DNA from: Paraburkholderia oxyphila NBRC 105797
GTDB lineage: Bacteria; Pseudomonadota; Gammaproteobacteria; Burkholderiales; Burkholderiaceae
DNA length: 64,000 bases
Direction: 5' to 3'
Assembly: GCF_000685075.1 (NCBI RefSeq)
Contig: NZ_BAYD01000009.1
Location: 1 to 64,000, forward strand
The position numbers were made by a program, and so were the translations under genes. Numbering within the stretch: the first letter of the stretch is position 1; each line of letters starts with the position of its first letter. A model generated the notes under the pieces. The model was not told where the DNA came from. It did no database searches and worked only from the letters and a program-made list of their open reading frames with translations. Below are positions 49,965 through 57,088 of this stretch, one piece after another.

Positions 49965-50750
49965 ATGACACAGCCCCTGAAGGTCTTCATCACCGGCGCG
50001 TCGAGCGGCATCGGCGCCGCACTCGCCGCCGAGTACGCGCGGCGCGGCGCCATCCTCGGGCTCGTCGCGCGCCGCGCCGACGCCCTCGAGGCCCTTGTTG
50101 AGACCCTCAGCCAGTCCCACCCTCAGCACCCCGTTTCCCTCTATTGCGCCGACGTGCGCGACGCCGATGCGCTCGCGGCCGCCGCGCGCGCCTTCATCGC
50201 CGAGCACGGCCTGCCCGACGTGGTGATCGCCAACGCCGGCGTGAGCCGCGGCGTGCTGACCGGCCATGGCGACCTCGCCACGTTCCGCGACGTGATGGAC
50301 ACCAACTACTTCGGCATGGTCGCCACCTTCGAGCCGTTCGCCGAAGCGATGGCGCAAGCGCGGCGCGGCACGCTGGTGGGCATCGCGAGCGTGGCCGGCG
50401 TGCGCGGGCTGCCGGGCTCGGGCGCCTACAGCGCCTCGAAGGCGGCGGCGTTCGCGTATCTGGAGTCGCTGCGCGTGGAGATGCGGCCATTCAAGGTCAG
50501 CGTCGTGACGATCGCGCCCGGCTACATCCGCACGCCCATGACGGCGAAGAACCCGTACCGCATGCCGTTCCTCATGGATGCCGACCGCTTCGCCGCCAAG
50601 ACCGCCGACGCCATCGCGAGCGGCACGGCCTTTGCGGTGTTCCCGTGGCCGATGCGCGTGGTCGCCGCGCTGCTCGGCGCCCTGCCGCGCTGGCTCTACG
50701 ACCGCGCGTTCGAGCGCGCCCCGCGCAAGCCGCGCGCCGCCCAGCATTGA
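49965..50750 (+). CDS. Short-chain dehydrogenase/reductase
   Basis: A 261-residue classical SDR: cofactor motif TGASSGIG (about 10-17), NAG (VIANAGVSRGV), the catalytic Ser (GIASVAGVRG) and the YSASK motif (GSGAYSASKAAAFAY), then PGYIRTPMT. The C-terminus has a hydrophobic stretch followed by a basic tail, suggesting membrane association. The substrate is unknown. The ATG at 49965 is chosen; a GTG at 49947 overlaps the dsbA stop. Confidence 0.9.
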   Translation: MTQPLKVFITGASSGIGAALAAEYARRGAILGLVARRADALEALVETLSQSHPQHPVSLYCADVRDADALAAAARAFIAEHGLPDVVIANAGVSRGVLTGHGDLATFRDVMDTNYFGMVATFEPFAEAMAQARRGTLVGIASVAGVRGLPGSGAYSASKAAAFAYLESLRVEMRPFKVSVVTIAPGYIRTPMTAKNPYRMPFLMDADRFAAKTADAIASGTAFAVFPWPMRVVAALLGALPRWLYDRAFERAPRKPRAAQH

Positions 50751-50930
50751 TCCGCCTCCACTGATCCACCCCGGCGCCCCACTCGGGCGCCGCCCCCTCG
50801 CACGCCTTTGCCCAGAGCCGCCGCAGCGGCTCGCCCGATCGCGCCCTCATATGGGTATGCCGATTATGTTGTTGTCTGCGCAATGTCCCTTCGATAAGCT
50901 TGGCCCGCTATAAGGCCAAACGGAGACCCC

Positions 50931-52526
50931 ATGCGCTTCTTCTCGCCCGCTCCCGTGCTCGCCGCCGCGCTCGCCTGCGCGGCCCTGCCCGTGCTCGCGA
51001 AACCGCTCACGGTGTGCACGGAATCGAGCCCGGACGGCTTCGACGTCGTGCAGTTCAACTCGCTCGTGACCACCAACGCGTCCGCCGACGTGATCTTCAA
51101 CTCGCTCGTCGCCTACGACGAAGCGCAGAAAAAGGTCGTGCCCGCGCTCGCGCAGTCGTGGGACGTGAGCGCCGACGGCCTGACCTACACGTTCCATCTG
51201 CGTCCGAACGTGCAGTTCCAGACCACCGAATGGTTCAAGCCCACGCGGCCACTCACTGCCGACGACGTGGTCTTCACCTTCGGCCGCATGCTCGACCCCG
51301 ACAACCCGTGGCACAAGGTGGCGGGCGCGAGCGGCTTCCCGCACGCGCAGTCGATGGGGCTCGCGAAGCTCATCAAGTCGGTCGAGAAGGTCGACGCGAA
51401 CACGGTGAAGATCGAGCTCAACGAGCCGAACGCCACTTTCCTGCCGATCCTCACGATGGGCTTCGCGTCGATCTACTCGTCCGAGTATGCCGACCAGTTG
51501 CTCAAGGCCGGCAAGCAGGTCGACCTGAACGCGAAGCCCGTGGGCACCGGCCCGTTCGTGCTCAAGAGCTACACGAAAGACGCCGTGATCCGCTACGACG
51601 TCAACCCCACCTACTGGGGACCCAAGCCCAAGGTGGACCGTCTCATCTACGCGATCACGCCCGACGCGACGGTGCGCGCGCAAAAGGTGAAGGCCGGCGA
51701 ATGCCAGATCGCGCTCTCGCCCAAGCCCCAGGACGTGGCCGACGCGAAGACCGACAAGGCGCTCAAGGTCGTTCAGACGCCCGCGTTCATGACCGCCTTC
51801 GTCGCGCTCAACACGCAGAAGAAGCCGCTGGATAACGCGAAGGTGCGCCAGGCGCTGAACATGGCGTTCGACCGCACGACCTATTTGAAGACGGTGTTCG
51901 ACAACACGGCCACACCGGCGACCAACCCGTGGCCGCCCATCACCTGGGGCTACGACAAGTCGATCCAGGCGTATCCGCACGACATCGCGAAAGCGAAGCA
52001 ACTGCTCGCCGAGGCGGGCGTGCCCAACGGCTTCGCAACGACGATTTGGGTGCGCCCGAACGGCAGCGTCCTGAACCCGAATCCGCGCGCGGGCGCGGAG
52101 CTGCTGCAGGCCGATTTTGCGAAGATCGGCGTGAAGGCGGACATCAAGGTGATCGAGTGGGGCGAGCTCATCAAGGAAGCGAAGCAGGGCCAGCACGACA
52201 CGCTCTTCATGGGCTGGGCCGGCGACAATGGCGACCCCGACAATTACCTCTCGCCGCTCTTTAGTTGCAACGCGGTGAAGTCGGGCATCAACTTCGCGCG
52301 CTTTTGCGACCCGCAGCTCGACAAGCTGATCGCCGACGGCAAAGCGACCGCCGACCAGGCGCAACGCGCGAAGGACTATGAGGCCGCGCAGAAGATCATC
52401 CACGATCAGGCGCTGTGGATTCCGCTCGGCTATCCCACGGCCGCGGCCATCACGCGTACGAACGTGAGCGGCTATCAGGTCAGCCCGTTCGGGCGGCAGA
52501 ACTTCGGGAACGTTGCGGTGCAGTGA
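50931..52526 (+). CDS. Dipeptide/oligopeptide-binding protein (DppA family)
   Basis: A 531-residue family 5 extracellular solute-binding protein. The signal peptide ends LPVLA near residue 23; the mature protein begins KPLTVCTESSPDGFDVVQFN, a DppA hallmark. GTGPFVLKSYTKDAVI, NPTYWGPKPKVDRLI, LNTQKKPLDNAKVRQALNMAF and the closing YQVSPFGRQNF match the Dpp binding proteins. It delivers dipeptides (possibly heme or related peptides) to a Dpp permease, which is not encoded in the window after it, so the transporter is presumably elsewhere or outside. Confidence 0.94.
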   Translation: MRFFSPAPVLAAALACAALPVLAKPLTVCTESSPDGFDVVQFNSLVTTNASADVIFNSLVAYDEAQKKVVPALAQSWDVSADGLTYTFHLRPNVQFQTTEWFKPTRPLTADDVVFTFGRMLDPDNPWHKVAGASGFPHAQSMGLAKLIKSVEKVDANTVKIELNEPNATFLPILTMGFASIYSSEYADQLLKAGKQVDLNAKPVGTGPFVLKSYTKDAVIRYDVNPTYWGPKPKVDRLIYAITPDATVRAQKVKAGECQIALSPKPQDVADAKTDKALKVVQTPAFMTAFVALNTQKKPLDNAKVRQALNMAFDRTTYLKTVFDNTATPATNPWPPITWGYDKSIQAYPHDIAKAKQLLAEAGVPNGFATTIWVRPNGSVLNPNPRAGAELLQADFAKIGVKADIKVIEWGELIKEAKQGQHDTLFMGWAGDNGDPDNYLSPLFSCNAVKSGINFARFCDPQLDKLIADGKATADQAQRAKDYEAAQKIIHDQALWIPLGYPTAAAITRTNVSGYQVSPFGRQNFGNVAVQ

Positions 52527-52626
52527 TGGATCGATGAATGCATGCTGCAAGTGTCACCCGCGTGCAATCGCGCGGCGCAGGGCGCGAACTGCCTGAGAGC
52601 CAGGCAGTTCGTACTCCGCGACCCGG

Positions 52627-52782
52627 TCACCAGATGGTCTTAACGTGTTTATAGGCGCGAATCTTTTCATCCCGAGTGACTAGCGGAACCGCCAGCTTGC
52701 GTGCCGTGGCCACGATCATGCGGTCGGCCGGATCTTTGTGGAATTCGCCCGGGAGCGCTACCGATGTATTGAGGACGATCAT
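52627..52782 (-). pseudogene. PIN-domain toxin, internally deleted
   Basis: A 51-codon frame whose start (MIVLNTSVALPG) is the PIN N-terminus and whose end is the normal PIN C-terminal part (HKDPADRMIVATARKL, then VTRDEKIRAYKHVKTIW). PIN toxins (VapC type) are about 120-135 residues; the middle of about 70 residues, which holds most helices and part of the acidic active site, is missing but the frame is kept. The first catalytic Asp is Asn here. It begins within the antitoxin stop (ATGA). It is probably an inactive toxin left by an in-frame deletion. Confidence 0.8.
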
Positions 52783-53012
52783 CGCGCCGCCTCCCACTCG
52801 ACATCAACAGGCTCGGTGGGCGCGCTGTAGCGAACAACCGAGCCGCGCAATACTTCGAGTGGATTGCGCTCATTGCCTCGATACGGGCGAACCTCCAACG
52901 TCGGCTTACCGTGATCCGTCAGGATCACACTTTCGCCGGATGCCTCGACCTGGCGGAAATATTCAAGCGCTTTGGCCTTGAATTCAGACTTCGAAACCTG
53001 GCGGCCTTCCAT
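52779..53012 (-). CDS. Phd/YefM-type antitoxin
   Basis: A 77-residue protein of the Phd/YefM antitoxin family (SKSEFKAKALEYFRQVEASGESVILTDHGKPTLEVRPY), the DNA-binding partner of PIN or Doc toxins. The C-terminus, which should embrace the toxin, ends VDVEWEAAR. The start at 53012 has GAGG five bases upstream; two in-frame codons further upstream are possible. It overlaps the toxin remnant by four bases, the normal coupling. A perfect palindrome at 53033-53044 is just upstream and is the likely operator. Confidence 0.88.
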   Translation of the reverse strand: MEGRQVSKSEFKAKALEYFRQVEASGESVILTDHGKPTLEVRPYRGNERNPLEVLRGSVVRYSAPTEPVDVEWEAAR

Positions 53013-53032
53013 CATCACCTCGCGTAGTCATG

Positions 53033-53044
53033 TGACCATGGTCA
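53033..53044. promoter_or_regulatory. Palindromic operator upstream of the antitoxin
   Basis: TGACCATGGTCA is a perfect 12-bp palindrome centred about 25 bp upstream of the antitoxin start. Phd/YefM antitoxins repress their own operon through such palindromes. The link is inference from position. Confidence 0.55.
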
Positions 53045-53132
53045 TCACCAGAGCCCAAGAATGCGCTCGAAGGACGCTTCTCGATGTTGGGCTCAGGTCA
53101 CCCCGTCTCATGATAGCCGGGTATGTTCCGCA

Positions 53133-54272
53133 TCAAGGCAAGACCGACGTCCCCTTCACAAACCGCTTGAGCGCATCGGCCGCGTGCTGCCACCACAGCA
53201 TGCCCACGCGCCGGCGCTCGCGCCAGGCGTGATCGTGCAGCGCCACGGCCCGCCATTGCTCCGCATGCGTGCGAAAGCGCGGCACGCCGAAGGTCTCGGG
53301 CGCCTCGTACAGATCGAGATACGCGCGCCGGTAATGCGCGACGAGCGTGCGTTCGTCGTAGTGCGTCTCCATCCAGCGGCGCGAAGCCAGCCCGATCTCG
53401 TCGCGCAGGCGCTTGTCGGCAAGCAGCCCGCGCAGCACCGGCTCCGCTTCCTCGAGCCGCACGTCCACCCAGGGCAGCTCCACCGCGCCCGTCATCGCAC
53501 GCAGTTGCGCCTCTACGCGCGCATCGAGATGCCCGATGGTGGGTTTGCCCTGCGAGAGCGATTCGAGCCCACTCAGGTGATAGTTGCCGGTCACGCATTC
53601 GTCGACGGCCAGCGCCGCGCGCTGCTTCAGACGCAAGCACGCGTCGTGCGGCGTGTTCATGATCGTCTGCACGCGGCACAGGCCACGGCGTTCGAGACGG
53701 CGCAGCAGCGCCAGCGTCTGCGGCGCGCCCTTGGTCTCCCAGCGCGTCTTCCAGGCGCTCCGGCTGCCGCTCGGCGCGTACACGACGATGGGCGGGCCGT
53801 CGTCGGCTTCGGGTGCCGGCAGGTAGCGCGCGTCGTGGATCGGCACGAGGTTCGGCACCACGCGCGCGAGCGGATAGTAGCGCTCCGGCCCCTGCGCGAT
53901 CACGAGCTGCGGCACCGGGTCGGTGATGATGCGCGTGAGCAGATCGGGATCGTGCCTCGCCCACAGCGAGGGCGCGGAGTGGTATTGCCGGATGAGCTTG
54001 CGCGTGCCGAAGCGGCGCGGCAGATCGGCGCCGAAGGTCTCGTCGAACGAGAAGTACTGGTGCAGGTGAATGACATCGGCGGCGTCGATGGCGGCTAGCG
54101 CCTCGTCGCGCTGCGTGCGCCAGTCGATATCGACCGCGAACGTGCGCGCGCCGTAGGCCGACGCGTCGAACACCACGTGGCGCGCTTCGATGTCGGTGTG
54201 CCGGTTCAGCGCCGCGACGATGTTGCCGGGGCTGCCCGCCACGGGTGTGTTCGAAATATGGACGACGCGCAT
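53133..54272 (-). CDS. Glycosyltransferase (surface polysaccharide)
   Basis: A 379-residue cytoplasmic protein, GT-B-like in layout. The N-terminal half starts MRVVHISNTPVAGSPGNIVAALNRHT, a donor/acceptor-domain start seen in family 4-like transferases, and DVIHLHQYFS follows. The C-terminal half has VVYAPSGSRSAWKTRWETKG and NYHLSGLESLSQGKPTIGHL, where the Glu of the GT-B nucleotide-sugar site usually lies. The sugar and polysaccharide are unknown. It pairs with the next gene, which starts upstream on the same strand, separated by 27 bp. Confidence 0.8.
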   Translation of the reverse strand: MRVVHISNTPVAGSPGNIVAALNRHTDIEARHVVFDASAYGARTFAVDIDWRTQRDEALAAIDAADVIHLHQYFSFDETFGADLPRRFGTRKLIRQYHSAPSLWARHDPDLLTRIITDPVPQLVIAQGPERYYPLARVVPNLVPIHDARYLPAPEADDGPPIVVYAPSGSRSAWKTRWETKGAPQTLALLRRLERRGLCRVQTIMNTPHDACLRLKQRAALAVDECVTGNYHLSGLESLSQGKPTIGHLDARVEAQLRAMTGAVELPWVDVRLEEAEPVLRGLLADKRLRDEIGLASRRWMETHYDERTLVAHYRRAYLDLYEAPETFGVPRFRTHAEQWRAVALHDHAWRERRRVGMLWWQHAADALKRFVKGTSVLP

Positions 54273-54299
54273 GAGGGTACGGGAACGTTTGCGTGGCGC

Positions 54300-55433
54300 T
54301 CAGGCGAGCGCGGACGCGCGAGCCGGCGTTGGGGCCAGTGTTGGGGCTGGCGCGAAGCCCGGTATGGCTTCGCGCAAAGATTCGAGCGCGCAAGCTCGCG
54401 CGGGCTCGCCTGCGCACGCGGCGCCTCGCACGAGCGTCTGCCAGCGCAGCTTGGGAAAGATGTCTTCACCAAGCGCGCTTTCCATCGAGAGGTTGCGCAC
54501 GTCCACGCCGCGACGGCCCAGCAGCGCGGATGCGTGCCGAAACGACGGCTCGATGAAGTCGCGGAAGTTTTCGTCGAGATAGCTCGGCTGCATGTTCGAC
54601 GCGTCCTCGTAAAAGCGCGGCGTGCGCTTTGCGGCGGCCAGGTCGACGCCATGCAGGTACAGACGCCTGAAGCCGAGCGAAGCGAGCACCTGCAGGCCCG
54701 TATAGGCGACCGTGCGGCCGTCGAAGACGCCGTGGCGGAGGTCGAGGCTGAAGCCGAGCGGCTGCGGCGCCTCGAAGAGCGCCAGCGCCCGCGCGTCGTA
54801 CGTCGCGCGCAGCTCGGCCATGCGCGGCGCGCGGTGGCCGGCGGGAAACAGCATGTCGTCGACTAGAAACACGCGGCAACGGACGCGTTCGAGGCCGATG
54901 CGCTCGGCGATGTGCCAGAGCACGAGCGGCGTGGCGAACAGCGTGAGCGGCTCGCGCACGACGCGCTCGACGAGATCGGGCCGGCTGCGCACGAACCCCG
55001 TGTCGACGATGCAGTAGTAGTCGAAGCGCACGCCCTGCCGCTCGGTGAGCGCAATGGCGCCGTTCACGCCGAGCACCCGCGGCAGGTGCAGCGCGCGGTA
55101 ATCGATGAGGTTCACGGAAGGCCCGGTGGCGATGAGGTGGCATTCCTGCCCCGCATCGTGCAGGTCGGGCGCCAGCGCCATCTGGGCGTTGACGCACGCG
55201 AGACGGTGCCCGCGTATGCACATGCCGGTGAGCCGCCCCGCTGCGTCGCGTTCGAGCGCCACCCCATGCGCGAAGCGCTCGTTGTGCCGCCACGCGCGCG
55301 TATGCGTGTAACGGTAGAGCAGCTTGAAAAAGGTGTTGCCGGCACGCCTGACCGGCGATGTCGATGCACGCGCACCTTGCTCCGCCTCGACGACAGCACA
55401 CGACGAGTGGATGGCGTTGCCTTCGGAAACCAT
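54300..55433 (-). CDS. Putative LPS-core-type transferase (DUF115/WaaZ-like)
   Basis: A 377-residue cytoplasmic protein. The region ECHLIATGPSVNLIDYRAL, VLGVNGAIALTERQGV and FDYYCIVDTGFVRSRPDLV resembles the DUF115/WaaZ-like sugar transferase proteins of lipopolysaccharide core synthesis, and the later LYLHGVDLAAAKRTPRFYED is shared with them. The start at 55433 has AAGG upstream; a TTG five codons earlier is possible. It is probably in one operon with the glycosyltransferase downstream. The sugar donor and acceptor cannot be named. Confidence 0.68.
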   Translation of the reverse strand: MVSEGNAIHSSCAVVEAEQGARASTSPVRRAGNTFFKLLYRYTHTRAWRHNERFAHGVALERDAAGRLTGMCIRGHRLACVNAQMALAPDLHDAGQECHLIATGPSVNLIDYRALHLPRVLGVNGAIALTERQGVRFDYYCIVDTGFVRSRPDLVERVVREPLTLFATPLVLWHIAERIGLERVRCRVFLVDDMLFPAGHRAPRMAELRATYDARALALFEAPQPLGFSLDLRHGVFDGRTVAYTGLQVLASLGFRRLYLHGVDLAAAKRTPRFYEDASNMQPSYLDENFRDFIEPSFRHASALLGRRGVDVRNLSMESALGEDIFPKLRWQTLVRGAACAGEPARACALESLREAIPGFAPAPTLAPTPARASALA

Positions 55434-55830
55434 CGCTGAACCTTGCAACGAAGCGAAGCCGAAGCTTCGCGATACGGTAAAGCGCGAGTCTATGTTTTTA
55501 ACTCGTTACACAGGTTACATACTCTGCAAAACAATATTACCGATACTTACAGGCTGTCTTTCAGCACGTTCGTGCCGCACACGTTACGCGCGCCAGAAAT
55601 GCGCAACATCTTGCGTCCAGTCAGAACACACGCGTTTTTTCATGAAGCGTTTTTAATCTGCGTTCTGCCCTGCTTTCAGGGCTTTTTCGCTTTTGCGCAA
55701 TGACACTCGACAGCGCGACAAGCACGCACCGCCTCGTGAGACCGAGACGATTGTTGCAGTTTCGTAATTCGCCGCGCCACGGCCCGCATTAGATTGGAGG
55801 CGTCCATTCAACGAGCCAAAGGAGCCTCGA
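55434..55830. other. AT-rich intergenic region, possible promoter and small RNA locus
   Basis: This 397-bp stretch contains an AT-rich segment (55485-55580) likely to hold the promoter of the LPS gene pair, a plus-strand terminator at 55667-55687 with no plus-strand gene before it, and a TAGATT -10-like element (55790-55795) in front of the small secreted protein gene. Confidence 0.55.
55667..55687 (+). terminator. Plus-strand intrinsic terminator without an annotated gene
   Basis: Stem GCCCTG / CAGGGC with a CTTT loop followed by five T. The only transcript it could end would start in 55440-55660, where no gene is recognised. Confidence 0.7.
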
Positions 55831-56115
55831 ATGAACGCGAAACTCACTGCCGCACTGGGTGCGGGCGCAACGATTCTCGCCGTCTCGCAAACCGCCACGG
55901 CCGGTGTCTCCGTGGGACTCGCCGTTGGCGCACCGGTGCCGGTCTACGCGGCACCCGCTCCGGTCTATGCGGCGCCGGCCTATGTCGGCTGGCGCGAAGA
56001 CGATCGCCGCTGGGCGTACCACCGCTGGGAAGAACACCGCTGGGACGAGCATCGTTGGGGCCACGACCGCCGCTGGGACGACCGTGATGGCGACTACGGC
56101 TATCGCCGTTGGTGA
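55831..56115 (+). CDS. Small secreted protein with Arg-Trp-rich repeats
   Basis: A 94-residue protein with a signal peptide (LTAALGAGATILAVSQTATA, cleavage near 24), an Ala/Pro/Val/Tyr-rich middle (VYAAPAPVYAAPAY) and a C-terminal charged part made of HRWEE/HRWDE/HRWGH/DRRW units. It has a strong AAAGGAG ribosome site. Similar Pro/Tyr then Arg/Trp/Asp-rich small exported proteins occur across Burkholderia and have no known function. It ends eight bases from the stop of the converging fabI gene. Confidence 0.75.
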   Translation: MNAKLTAALGAGATILAVSQTATAGVSVGLAVGAPVPVYAAPAPVYAAPAYVGWREDDRRWAYHRWEEHRWDEHRWGHDRRWDDRDGDYGYRRW

Positions 56116-56123
56116 GCGCGCGC

Positions 56124-56903
56124 TCAAGCCATGATGTGCGCGCCGCCGTCGATATAGACCGTGTTGCCGGTCAGGCGTCGCGCGTAGCGCGTCGCGAGAT
56201 ACGCTGTCGCGTAGCCGACGTCCATGATGTCGACCAGCTCACCTAGCGGCGCGCGCTCGACCGCGTCCGCGAGCATGCGGTCGAAATCGGGCAAGCCCGA
56301 AGCCGCGCGCGTCTTGAGCGGCCCCGGCGAGACCGCATGCACGCGGATCCCAAGCGGCCCGAGCTCGTAAGCGAGATAGCGGCAGGATGCTTCGAGTGCC
56401 GCCTTCACCGGTCCCATCAGACTGTAGTTCGGCACTACGCGATTCGCGCCGTCGTAGCTCATCGCGAAGAGCGTGCCGCCGCGCGGCATGAGCGGCGCGG
56501 CGCGCTTCGCCATGCGGATAAACGAGTGGCACGAAACATCCATCGCGTAGGCGAAGCCCTGCGCCGACGATTCGAGCAGGCCGCCCTGCAGATCGGCCTT
56601 CGGTGCATACGCGATGGAATGCAGCACGATGTCGAGCGAGCCCCAGCGCTCGCGCACGGTGTCGAAGACGGCGTCGAGCTGCGCATCGTCCTCGACATTG
56701 AGCGGCAGCAGCAGCGCCGCACCGAGTTCGTTCGCGAGCGGCTCGACATGGGGCTTGGCCTTGTCGTTGAGGTAGGTGAGCGCGAGTTCGGCCCCAAGCT
56801 CGGAGAAGGCACGCGCGCAACCATAGGCAATCGATTCGGCGTTGGCCACGCCCGTCACGAGGGCGCGCATTCCGGCGAGCGGCCGGTCCGGAAGAGTCTG
56901 CAT
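56124..56903 (-). CDS. fabI: Enoyl-ACP reductase, FabI family
   Basis: A 259-residue SDR of the FabI type. The nucleotide-binding start GMRALVTGVANAESIAYGCARAF and the active-site residues Tyr150, Tyr160 and Lys167 (MSYDGANRVVPNYSLMGPVKAALE spans them) are those of FabI; the classic spacing Tyr-x6-Lys is kept. It reduces enoyl-ACP in fatty-acid synthesis, possibly as a second, specialised paralogue since it lies by a DUF3141/pta/ackA block rather than in a fab cluster. Susceptibility to FabI inhibitors cannot be judged. Confidence 0.88.
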   Translation of the reverse strand: MQTLPDRPLAGMRALVTGVANAESIAYGCARAFSELGAELALTYLNDKAKPHVEPLANELGAALLLPLNVEDDAQLDAVFDTVRERWGSLDIVLHSIAYAPKADLQGGLLESSAQGFAYAMDVSCHSFIRMAKRAAPLMPRGGTLFAMSYDGANRVVPNYSLMGPVKAALEASCRYLAYELGPLGIRVHAVSPGPLKTRAASGLPDFDRMLADAVERAPLGELVDIMDVGYATAYLATRYARRLTGNTVYIDGGAHIMA

Positions 56904-57088
56904 GGTTTGCCTCGACGAAATGGCGCGACCGTACGGGTTCGATGCCCTTCCGATTCGCGCTTCGGTGCGCGCACGCCCGCTTTATATACAACGACGACGC
57001 GCGCGGCACGCTCTCTCAGGTTCTTTTGTTCATCTGCAATGCTGCGGCCTGCGCACCATGCGAGCGCGCAAGCCGCAGCCTGTCTGCG

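Noticed and set aside
55443..55703. 86-codon plus-strand frame before the small secreted protein
   Set aside because: It runs through the terminator at 55667-55687 and has no ribosome site; more likely non-coding.
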